Below, piece by piece: positions 32,087-38,621 of a stretch of 38,621 bases of DNA. Source of the DNA: Bryobacteraceae bacterium (GTDB lineage: Bacteria; Acidobacteriota; Terriglobia; Bryobacterales; Bryobacteraceae). Position numbers and translations under genes: made by a program. Each line of letters starts with the position of its first letter. The first letter of the stretch is position 1. Below the pieces are notes generated by a model. That model was not told the DNA's origin. It did not search any database and saw only the letters and a program-made list of their open reading frames with translations. The DNA lies in contig JAIEPW010000093.1 of the NCBI GenBank assembly GCA_019748195.1, positions 1 to 38,621 on the forward strand, read 5' to 3'.

Positions 32087-33451
32087 TCAGGGAGCGGTGC
32101 GCGCGGCGCGAAAGCCGTACGCCACCGCCCGCGGAGCCTCGCCCCACGCGCCGTAGGTGCGGAACTCCGTCCTGCTGTGCGGATTCAGCGGTCCCGCATC
32201 GAATCCATGCTGGTAGTACCCGCCTCCGCGATAGCCGAACCCGCCGCCTTCGTTGTCGCGCGGCCAATCGGGATTCGTCGCCGACCCGTAGGCCGACAAC
32301 CGCCCGTCCCCGTGCGAGCCGGTGAACGCCCGGCCCACCGGATGCCCGGGCGTAACCACCCGCTCCCAGACCGAGCCGGCCAGGTCCATCACCCAGTAGA
32401 ACGAAGCTCCCAAAACGTCGCGCGTGGCGTCGCTCAGGCGCGCTTCGTCAGCTTCGCCCTCCCGCGCGATGTCATCCACGGGCGGAACGATCAGCCGCCT
32501 CAACCGGTCCTTGCCGGCGGTGCCCCATGGGTAATCGCCCGGCGCCGGCTGGTCCGGACCCCGGCACGCCTTGGTGAACTCGAACTCGGTCATCGGCCGC
32601 AGCCCCATCCAATCGGCGAAGGCGATGCTGTCTTCCCAACTCACCCAGTTCGCGGGGCGGTCCGGCGCCGCGGCGTGATAGCGGCCGTCGCCAATCGAAA
32701 TGGATCCCCGCTGCGAGGCGTACAGAAGCCCGCCGTGAATCGCCCGGAAGTTGGCCGACGCCTCCGGGATGTGATTCAGAAAATCCGCGTACTGGCCCTG
32801 ATTCAGTTCGTACTTCATCAGGTAGAAGCCGCGGTATCCCTTGGGAAACGCCGCGGGAACCGGACCCTGCCGGTCGCCCTGATACTGCGGCTCGCGAACG
32901 CCGTAGTACAAAGCCTCGGGTCCGATCTCGATTGCTGCTTCCGACTCCACCCGCCACATCCCCGCGGGCTTTCCGTCCTTGGCGCGATAGAAGGAAAAAC
33001 GTTCCAGCGTTTCCGGATGCGTGGATCCCAGCCAGAACGGACCCTCCGGCACTTGCACCATCTCGATTCCGAAAACCCGGAAGGCAGTGGGTGGCGGCGC
33101 GCCCGCCGGCAGGTCCAGCCGGATGCGCAGCGTCCATTCCACCGCTCCACGATGAGGGGCTGCCGGGTGAAGAAACAACCCCACTCGATCGCCTGGAATC
33201 TGAATGGACCCCGGGACAGCGCCCTGCGCCTGATGCCCCTCCGCCTGCACCATCGCATGACGCCATACCGGCGAGTTGCCCGCGCGATACTTCACCACCA
33301 GCCACGCCGCGTCATGATTTCGCGCGGTGCGCCAGCCGTTCGCCCACCGTACCTTCGCCGTGAGGACGCCGCTTTCATGCGGACCGGTTTCCACCTGAAG
33401 CCCGGAAGCGGACAAGCAAATCGCAGGGATAAACAGCAGCAGAAGCAGCAT
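32087..33451 (-). CDS. Secreted FGE-sulfatase (SUMF1) fold protein lacking catalytic Cys
   Basis: 454 residues. The N-terminal MLLLLLFIPAICLSASG is a likely signal peptide, followed by a beta-rich domain (about 20-140) of unknown type, then the formylglycine-generating-enzyme fold: MVQVPEGPFWLGS, YLMKYELNQGQYADFLN, PANWVSWEDSIAFADWMGLRPMTEFEFTKACRG (read in parts), WVMDLAGSVWERV, YRGGGYYQHG and YGFRAAR. The active-site cysteines normally after RGGSW are absent, so oxidase activity is not expected. It may be a binding or accessory protein. There is no SD at the ATG. The frame stays open upstream with basic residues but no usable start codon. Confidence 0.85.
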   Translation of the reverse strand: MLLLLLFIPAICLSASGLQVETGPHESGVLTAKVRWANGWRTARNHDAAWLVVKYRAGNSPVWRHAMVQAEGHQAQGAVPGSIQIPGDRVGLFLHPAAPHRGAVEWTLRIRLDLPAGAPPPTAFRVFGIEMVQVPEGPFWLGSTHPETLERFSFYRAKDGKPAGMWRVESEAAIEIGPEALYYGVREPQYQGDRQGPVPAAFPKGYRGFYLMKYELNQGQYADFLNHIPEASANFRAIHGGLLYASQRGSISIGDGRYHAAAPDRPANWVSWEDSIAFADWMGLRPMTEFEFTKACRGPDQPAPGDYPWGTAGKDRLRRLIVPPVDDIAREGEADEARLSDATRDVLGASFYWVMDLAGSVWERVVTPGHPVGRAFTGSHGDGRLSAYGSATNPDWPRDNEGGGFGYRGGGYYQHGFDAGPLNPHSRTEFRTYGAWGEAPRAVAYGFRAARTAP

Positions 33452-33509
33452 CAGAAATCGGACGCGACAGCGGCCGAAAGGTGAGAGGCGCGGAAGTTCA
33501 AGCAGGAAG

Positions 33510-33535
33510 CCGGCGCGGGCCGCAACCCGCGCCGG
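33510..33535 (-). terminator. GC-rich hairpin after the metzincin gene
   Basis: 10-bp perfect stem CCGGCGCGGG / CCCGCGCCGG with a 6-nt loop, 11 nt after the metzincin stop. No T-run follows on either strand, so it is a weak or Rho-assisted terminator, or an mRNA-end stabiliser. Confidence 0.4.
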
Positions 33536-33545
33536 GCGAACATCC

Positions 33546-35492
33546 TTAGTTCTGGCCCGGCGCGCTCAGCACCAGCGAGAACCGGAAGTTGAACACATTG
33601 TTTCGGGTGAAGGTGACCCCGTCCGCCGAGGTGTAGGACAGGCCGAAGATCGGAACATCGTTGCTGGCGACGCCGCCGTCCAGACCCATCAGCGGCGCCT
33701 GCCCGCTCACTCCGGGAAACGGCGTTGCCGCGCCGACGCGAAGCACCAGGAACAGGTTCTGGATTGTCCCCGCCGCGATGCCTTCCCGTACCGTCTTGCC
33801 CAATTCGTGCGAATCGTCAAAGAAGAAGGGAGCGAAGTCGCCGTCCTGGGCCAGAAAAGGCGCCACCCGCCGCAGCGGATTGGCCAGGTTCAGCGTCGCC
33901 ACGGAGCCGTCAGCGTTGGTCGTGCCGGTGGTCAGCAGGGCTTCGCCGAACAGGACCGGAACTGACGCGTCGAGGTGGAACGTTTCGAAGTTGCCGGAGT
34001 GAATCAGATAGTCAGGACCCACCGAGGCGGAGTTCAGCGCCGTCACGGGGATCCTCACGGCGTAATACAGCCCCGCCGGGACGTTGATAAACCCCACGAA
34101 GTTGCGATTGCCGAACTGATTGATGTTGAACGTCCGGTTGGTCAGCAAGTCGATGCCCGACTGAATCCTGCCCGGCTGCATGGGGATGTTGACCCCGCGT
34201 CCCGGCCGGCGCTCCAGCACCGCCTCCTGCTGCCCCCGGTAGAACTCCTCGTTGAAATTCTGCTGGCTGAAAATCGCGCCGATTTGAGCTGTCAGATTAA
34301 CGGACGAAGCAGCCACCGGATCTCCGTCCACCGCCTCCACTCCCACCCAATATTGCCCCCGCGGCACCGGAAGGACGTAATTGCCGTTCAGAATGTTGAA
34401 CGCCGGGTTGATCAGGAACAGCCCTCCGGTGGGGCTTACCGAAACCTGCGTGGTTCCGCTGTATCCGGACGAGGAGATCGCCTCGTCCCGCCGGTCCAGT
34501 GCGAAGACGCTGGCCCCCGCCAGGGGCTGGTTCAGGACGCCATGCCGGACCTCCCCCTGAATCAATCCGAACTCCGCCGAAAACGGCACGTCCCCTGGTT
34601 GAATCGCGGCGGGACCGCTGGCCGCCGTGCCTTCCGGATAGAGATACGACGCCCATGCGATGTCGTCGATGTCCAGCGACCGCTGCGCCAATTCCGTCGC
34701 CGGATCGCTCGTGTCGATGAACGGGTACATGGTCGCGCCGCTGCCGTCCGTCGCGCTTTTCTGGTTGTTCAGCACATGCGCGAGGCCGATCGAGTGACCG
34801 AACTCGTGCACCGCCACCGCCATCAGATCCACGGAGCGGGACACCGTATCCACGGCGCCGTCGGCAACGGTGAAGCGCAGCCCGTTCGACGCCTTGGTAT
34901 TGAACTGGACGTCGTTGTCGAGTATCGTGCCGGCCCGGTAGAAGCCCGCAGGAAACTCGATATCGCCGTCGTTATCCACGTCCTGCGCCGCGGTGATGGC
35001 GCTCGATACGTCGGAGTCGCCATCGCCGTCGATGTCATCGCCGTGGGCGAAGGTGGAATCCGCGATCAGATTCACCGATGGCGAGGACGCGATGGCGCCG
35101 AAGCCGGCCGAGGTCCGGAACGAAACCTCGTTCACCATGTTGAACCCCACCAGTCCGGCATTCGCGGTGGTTCCATCCACGATCATCGAAATGAAGGAAG
35201 TGCGAATGTTGTTCCACTGATCCAGCGACTGCTGGATCGTAGCCGTCGCGGCCGCCAGGGTCAAGAACGGCGGTCCCAGCGGGTTGGGAACCGGATTCAG
35301 CGTGCTGTTCATGCGGTAGCGGACCGGCAGGCTGCGCGCGTCCCATCGGATGCCGATCACCCGGCCGATCACATGGCCGGGCAGCGGTGAAGGCGCCAGG
35401 CCGGTGATGTCGACGCTCTCCAGACGCCCTCCCGCTTGCAGCAGTCCGGCGGCGCAAAGTGCGATTGCGGCAAAGTTTCGCGGTCTCATCAT
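33546..35492 (-). CDS. Secreted metzincin-type zinc protease with calcium-binding loops
   Basis: 648 residues. A signal peptide lies at about 1-20 (FAAIALCAAGLLQAG). The catalytic domain carries H229-E-x2-H233-x2-G-x2-H239 (VAVHEFGHSIGLAH) and a Met-turn at M255 (SGATMYPF), the full metzincin signature, so it is probably active. Two Asp-rich loops just before it (DIDGDGDSD at 154-162 and DVDNDGDIE at 171-179) look like calcium-binding loops. The C-terminal 380 residues hold carboxypeptidase-regulatory or Ig-like repeats (GEVRHGVLNQPLAGASVFALD). AGGGGGAC precedes the ATG, which lies 6 nt after the stop of a small secreted protein. M10/matrixin-like relatives degrade extracellular proteins. Confidence 0.9.
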   Translation of the reverse strand: MMRPRNFAAIALCAAGLLQAGGRLESVDITGLAPSPLPGHVIGRVIGIRWDARSLPVRYRMNSTLNPVPNPLGPPFLTLAAATATIQQSLDQWNNIRTSFISMIVDGTTANAGLVGFNMVNEVSFRTSAGFGAIASSPSVNLIADSTFAHGDDIDGDGDSDVSSAITAAQDVDNDGDIEFPAGFYRAGTILDNDVQFNTKASNGLRFTVADGAVDTVSRSVDLMAVAVHEFGHSIGLAHVLNNQKSATDGSGATMYPFIDTSDPATELAQRSLDIDDIAWASYLYPEGTAASGPAAIQPGDVPFSAEFGLIQGEVRHGVLNQPLAGASVFALDRRDEAISSSGYSGTTQVSVSPTGGLFLINPAFNILNGNYVLPVPRGQYWVGVEAVDGDPVAASSVNLTAQIGAIFSQQNFNEEFYRGQQEAVLERRPGRGVNIPMQPGRIQSGIDLLTNRTFNINQFGNRNFVGFINVPAGLYYAVRIPVTALNSASVGPDYLIHSGNFETFHLDASVPVLFGEALLTTGTTNADGSVATLNLANPLRRVAPFLAQDGDFAPFFFDDSHELGKTVREGIAAGTIQNLFLVLRVGAATPFPGVSGQAPLMGLDGGVASNDVPIFGLSYTSADGVTFTRNNVFNFRFSLVLSAPGQN

Positions 35493-35498
35493 GTCCCC

Positions 35499-36056
35499 CT
35501 ATTGCCCCAGATTCTTTTTCACTTCGTTCCGGAATTCCTCCAGCGACGTCAACACGCGGGTGCCGCGCGCCGGTCCGGAAGCGGAAACGAGGGTTAGATT
35601 GGTGAGATCCCGCGACACGGACTTCTTCTGCTTGGAATCCGTGAGGATGCTGAACTTGCCCTGGGAGAAGCCCAGGACCGTCTGTCCGGACGAAATCGCC
35701 GGATCCGCCGCCAGGAAAAGGAACACTTCCTCCTCCGGCTGAATCGAGGGCGCGCCCGGAAAAGTCATGCTGACCGGGAACTTGCGATTCGTGTCGATAC
35801 CCCCGGGCAGAGTCACCGTGATCGACCCGGTAACGCCGCCCTTCAGCGTTTCGGAAATCGAAATCGTCGCCAGCGTGACCAGCGTTCGTCCCTCCCAGGC
35901 GCTCCGCACCGACTGGCACTTGCCGATCACGATCGTGTCGGCCTGCTGGGCCAGTTCCAGGTTGGTGAGTTCCACGGCGGTGGTCGCCTGCAGCGCGGCG
36001 GCAAACAGCACGGGCGCGATGCAGACGAGGGATGAGGCGAAGCGGCGCAGCTTCAT
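35499..36056 (-). CDS. Small secreted protein of unknown function
   Basis: 185 residues. The start is fixed by GGAGG 6-10 nt before ATG 36056; the longer frame to 36134 was rejected. A signal peptide (MKLRRFASSLVCIAPVLFAAALQA) precedes TTAVELTNLELAQQADTIV. The mature part is all-beta in character (ADTIVIGKCQSVRSAWEGRTLVTLATISISETLKG, read in parts), resembling secreted beta-barrel or sandwich proteins often found next to matrixin-type proteases. The C-terminus is helical (SLEEFRNEVKKNL). Lies 6 nt before the metzincin gene, so they are co-transcribed. Possible roles are chaperone, inhibitor or partner of the protease; none is shown. Confidence 0.82.
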   Translation of the reverse strand: MKLRRFASSLVCIAPVLFAAALQATTAVELTNLELAQQADTIVIGKCQSVRSAWEGRTLVTLATISISETLKGGVTGSITVTLPGGIDTNRKFPVSMTFPGAPSIQPEEEVFLFLAADPAISSGQTVLGFSQGKFSILTDSKQKKSVSRDLTNLTLVSASGPARGTRVLTSLEEFRNEVKKNLGQ

Positions 36057-36136
36057 GGATGTCCTCCGATTCGGTCGAAACGTTGATGCGAACGCGCGGG
36101 TTGACGGAGTCAAGGGAACAAGCCTCCTCGGCAAGC

Positions 36137-36173
36137 CGAAAAGCCGCGAGTCGCCTTACGCAACTCGCGGCTT
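36137..36173 (-). terminator. Intrinsic terminator after the TonB-dependent protein gene
   Basis: On the minus strand, an 11-bp perfect stem AAGCCGCGAGT / ACTCGCGGCTT with an 11-nt loop, followed by TT then CGGCTT; the stem ends in its own TT, giving TTTT. It lies 25 nt after the stop at 36198 and upstream of the small secreted protein. Confidence 0.75.
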
Positions 36174-36197
36174 CCTGATGACTCCGGCATTTTCCGG

Positions 36198-38621
36198 TCA
36201 GAACTCGATGCGCAGGCCGAACTGCACCTGCCGCGGGGTCGCGTACTGATCGGTGATGACGCCAAAGCCCGCCGGGTTGAACAGGCTAATCGTGTTCCCG
36301 GTCGGATCGGCGAACTCGCGCCGGTTGAAGAAGTTGATGAAATCGGCCGTGAACACCACCCGCACGCCTTCCGTGATGTTGGTGCGCTTGCCGAAGGACT
36401 GGTCATAGTTCCAGCGGGGCAGGCCGCGGAACACGTTGCGGCCGTGCCGGAAGTCGCGGCTGATCTCGATCTGCCGCAGCGAGCGGAACACCTGTTCGGG
36501 ATTGCCGAACAGATTGATCCCCGATCCCCGGCCGCCGGCATTGGTGCCGATACCATTCGATCCCACCGACGACTGGGACGAATTATCGTACTTCTGCGGC
36601 ACGATGGGCACCGCGCCCGCCGCCAGACCGCCGAACACCTGCGCGCCGCCGAACGCCTGGACGTTGGTCCCGGCCAGAATCGGCAGACCCGAGTTCGACG
36701 CGAAAATTCCCGAAACGTACCAGCCGCCGGCCACCTTGCTCAGCAGGCTGCTCTGGCCCTTCAGGAACGGCAGCTCATAGAAGTACTGCGCGTTGAAAAC
36801 GTGCGTCCGGTCGAAGATCGCCGGACCGTAGTCGACATCGAGATCGTAGGGCGTGGAACTCACCCCGATGTTCTCCTGGTTCAAACCGTACTGATCCAGC
36901 GTCTTCGACAGCGTGTAGTTCAGCGTATAGCTGAGACCGGATCCGAACCTCTTGGTGAGGCTGACGAATCCCGCGTTGTAGTTGGCCCGCCCGCCCGAGC
37001 CGCGCACGAACAGGTCGCGGACCTGGCGGCTGTAGAACGCCCCGCCCGGCCGCACTCCGTTCAGGAAGTTGGTCAGGTTGTTCACCTGATTGTTGGTGAA
37101 GTCCGCGCTTCTCGCGCCCGCCAGCCATGCCGTGCAGTTGGGAACGCACTGCGAAAGCCCGCGGAACTGATTCTCGAAGATCGGCTGCGCCGCCACGTTG
37201 GCGGCCACGGTTCCGCCCCGCAAGGAGCGGGCAACGGCGTCGTAGGCTTGCGCGAACGTCTGCCCCGACGAGTCCTTGAAGAACAGCGGCATCGAATTCA
37301 ACTGGAAATTCTGCGGCAGCTCATTCGACCACCGGCCGACGTAGCCGGCTTCCACGATCAGGTTGCCCGGAAGCTCCCGCTGAATCGTCACATTCAGGGA
37401 ATGCGATCGTCCGATCTGCATCTTGGGATCGATCGAGAAGCTCAGCGTCTCCCCGTCGATGCCCGGCGTAATGGGCACGCTGGGACGCGGCGTTGCCGGC
37501 AGCGGCACCGTCGCGCCGTCCACGCCGATGCGGAACGCGTTCGTTTCATCGCTCGCGCCCGCGCACTGTCCGTTGCTCCGCGGACCGGTGCAGTTGATCG
37601 TCTGCGAAAAGCCGACGCCCAGAATCGGCAGCATCACCACGCCCACGCCGTTCACACGGTCGAAGGTCATGCCCCAGCCGCCGCGCACCACCGTCTTCTT
37701 GTTGCCGAACAGCGCGCCCAGCAGCCCGCCCGACGCTCCCGGATTCCACGCCACCGCGATGCGGGGCCCGAAGTTGTTCGCGTCGATGTCATAAATCGCG
37801 CTGCGCTTGGACTGCGCGATCGGAATATACGACAGCGTCGGATTGAACACCCGGCCCGCTTCCGCCTCGCGCGTCCGCTGCTGGAAGAAGTCGCGCTGCA
37901 CCACTTCCGCTCCGGTCTGATCCACCAGCACCGTCTGCAGCCCGTTGTAATCCTTCGGCGGAGTCTGAATGGTGTAAGTCAGCCCCGCGGTGATGTTCAG
38001 GCTCGGCGTGATGCGCCAGACGTCGTTCACATACATCTCGTAGTTGTGGAAGTTGGCGAAAATCCGCATCGGAGTCCCGATCGGATTCGGATCCAGGTTG
38101 CCGTTCCGCGTCAGGATCACGCCCGCCTTGTCCACCATGCCGGTGGCCGCCGCGAACAGCGTATTGAACCGCGCCGCGTCCACCGAGCGGATCGCGCCCG
38201 GCCGCGTCGTTCCCGTTACCGTAGTGGCCGTGCCTTGCGTCAGCTCATACACCAGCGAGGTCAAGGACCCGATCACCTTATCGTCGCGCTCGTGGAACAC
38301 CCGGAAGAAGTTGTAGCTTCCGCCGAATTGAACCGTATGCCGCCCCTTGATCCAGGTCATGTTCTCGGTCACCGAGTACGTCTGGTCCCGCCAAACGCGC
38401 GACCGCGCCCGCTGCGTGTCCACGTCAATGCCCGAATCCAGCGTCCCTTGCGCCACCATCAGCGCTCCGGCGGTCCCGGGCACCTGCGGGAACGGGTTGA
38501 TCCGCTTGTACGCCCACCAGCCTCGCTTGTAGCCGATGTTGGTTTCGCTGATCAGCGTGGGCTTGATGCTGCCGTTCAGCGTCAGGCTGAAGAACCGCGG
38601 CTCCACCGGCGTGGACCCGCC
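36198..38621 (-). CDS. Oar-like TonB-dependent outer-membrane protein (partial, N-terminus beyond window)
   Basis: About 807 residues of the C-terminal beta-barrel are present. The N-terminal signal, carboxypeptidase-like domain and plug lie outside to the right. Typical Oar/Acidobacterial barrel features: FFSLTLNGSIKPTLISETNIGYKRG (read in parts), repeated aromatic-rich strands, NFGPRIAVAWNP, VEAGYVGRWSNELPQ, GRANYNAGFVSLTKRFGSGLSYTLNYTLSK (in parts), RTHVFNAQYFYELPF and a last strand RQVQFGLRIEF ending in Phe, as required for outer-membrane assembly. The substrate is unknown; these proteins are numerous in Solibacter-type genomes. A strong terminator follows. Confidence 0.93.
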   Translation of the reverse strand, partial: GGSTPVEPRFFSLTLNGSIKPTLISETNIGYKRGWWAYKRINPFPQVPGTAGALMVAQGTLDSGIDVDTQRARSRVWRDQTYSVTENMTWIKGRHTVQFGGSYNFFRVFHERDDKVIGSLTSLVYELTQGTATTVTGTTRPGAIRSVDAARFNTLFAAATGMVDKAGVILTRNGNLDPNPIGTPMRIFANFHNYEMYVNDVWRITPSLNITAGLTYTIQTPPKDYNGLQTVLVDQTGAEVVQRDFFQQRTREAEAGRVFNPTLSYIPIAQSKRSAIYDIDANNFGPRIAVAWNPGASGGLLGALFGNKKTVVRGGWGMTFDRVNGVGVVMLPILGVGFSQTINCTGPRSNGQCAGASDETNAFRIGVDGATVPLPATPRPSVPITPGIDGETLSFSIDPKMQIGRSHSLNVTIQRELPGNLIVEAGYVGRWSNELPQNFQLNSMPLFFKDSSGQTFAQAYDAVARSLRGGTVAANVAAQPIFENQFRGLSQCVPNCTAWLAGARSADFTNNQVNNLTNFLNGVRPGGAFYSRQVRDLFVRGSGGRANYNAGFVSLTKRFGSGLSYTLNYTLSKTLDQYGLNQENIGVSSTPYDLDVDYGPAIFDRTHVFNAQYFYELPFLKGQSSLLSKVAGGWYVSGIFASNSGLPILAGTNVQAFGGAQVFGGLAAGAVPIVPQKYDNSSQSSVGSNGIGTNAGGRGSGINLFGNPEQVFRSLRQIEISRDFRHGRNVFRGLPRWNYDQSFGKRTNITEGVRVVFTADFINFFNRREFADPTGNTISLFNPAGFGVITDQYATPRQVQFGLRIEF

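Noticed and set aside
33975-35390. 471-codon plus-strand ORF opposite the metzincin gene
   Set aside because: Shadow frame of His/Arg-rich composition; no domain.
1-38621. tRNA, rRNA, CRISPR, insertion sequence or prophage elements
   Set aside because: Gaps between genes were read; none contained tRNA-like cloverleaf arms, regular repeats, transposase or integrase genes.

Overview
The window is GC-rich and almost fully coding. Its gene content points to an Acidobacteriota chromosome, most likely of the Bryobacterales/Solibacter type. The pointers are a large Oar-like TonB-dependent outer-membrane protein, a Tat-like lipoprotein with YVTN-type repeats, several secreted hydrolases, a CPBP protease, and a complete rod-shape cluster. 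This placement rests on recognising protein families, not on any search. No tRNA, rRNA, insertion sequence, prophage or CRISPR array was seen.

Layout. Positions 1-5361 (minus strand) hold the rod-shape/elongasome operon, transcribed mreB-mreC-mreD-mrdA-rodA, with rodA cut by the left edge. A Tat-like lipoprotein beta-propeller (plus) and rsgA (minus) follow. Positions 7874-12473 (minus) hold four exported proteins in a row: an M23 peptidase, an amidohydrolase, an unknown secreted protein and an M20 peptidase. Positions 12563-17003 (plus) hold uvrA, a conserved protein of unknown function and a CPBP membrane protease. A small cysteine-rich protein lies on the minus strand and overlaps the end of the CPBP gene. 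Positions 17402-22496 (plus) form a tight five-gene unit: TPR protein, group II PLP decarboxylase, CorA-like membrane protein, TrmJ/TrmH-type RNA methyltransferase and a small ferredoxin-like-fold protein. Next come an Acg-type nitroreductase followed by a truncated phosphatase remnant (minus), dxr-rseP (minus), a beta-hydroxyacid dehydrogenase (minus) and a DUF937 protein (plus). Positions 28239-32080 (plus) hold a nucleotide-sugar epimerase, a polyprenyl-type GT2 glycosyltransferase and an AsnB-type amidotransferase. Positions 32087-38621 (minus) hold an FGE-fold secreted protein lacking the catalytic cysteines, a secreted metzincin, a small secreted protein and the Oar-like TonB-dependent protein, which is cut by the right edge.

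How the genes work together. The first operon builds the lateral wall. The 28-32 kb operon probably makes an amidated uronic-acid glycan. dxr and rseP are co-transcribed and closed by a clear intrinsic terminator. The plus-strand 17.4-22.5 kb unit couples an amino-acid decarboxylase to a CorA-like channel and is the best candidate for an undescribed functional module.

Two non-coding signals stand out. First, many first genes of transcription units have a TANNNT -10 box, often preceded by GG, only 6-9 nt before the start codon, so leaderless or near-leaderless transcription appears common here. Second, the one stretch of more than 300 nt without a gene (26346-26678), upstream of dxr, contains a compact set of complementary segments that would form a pseudoknotted structured RNA on the minus strand, with a candidate promoter overlapped by two ACTAGT palindromes.
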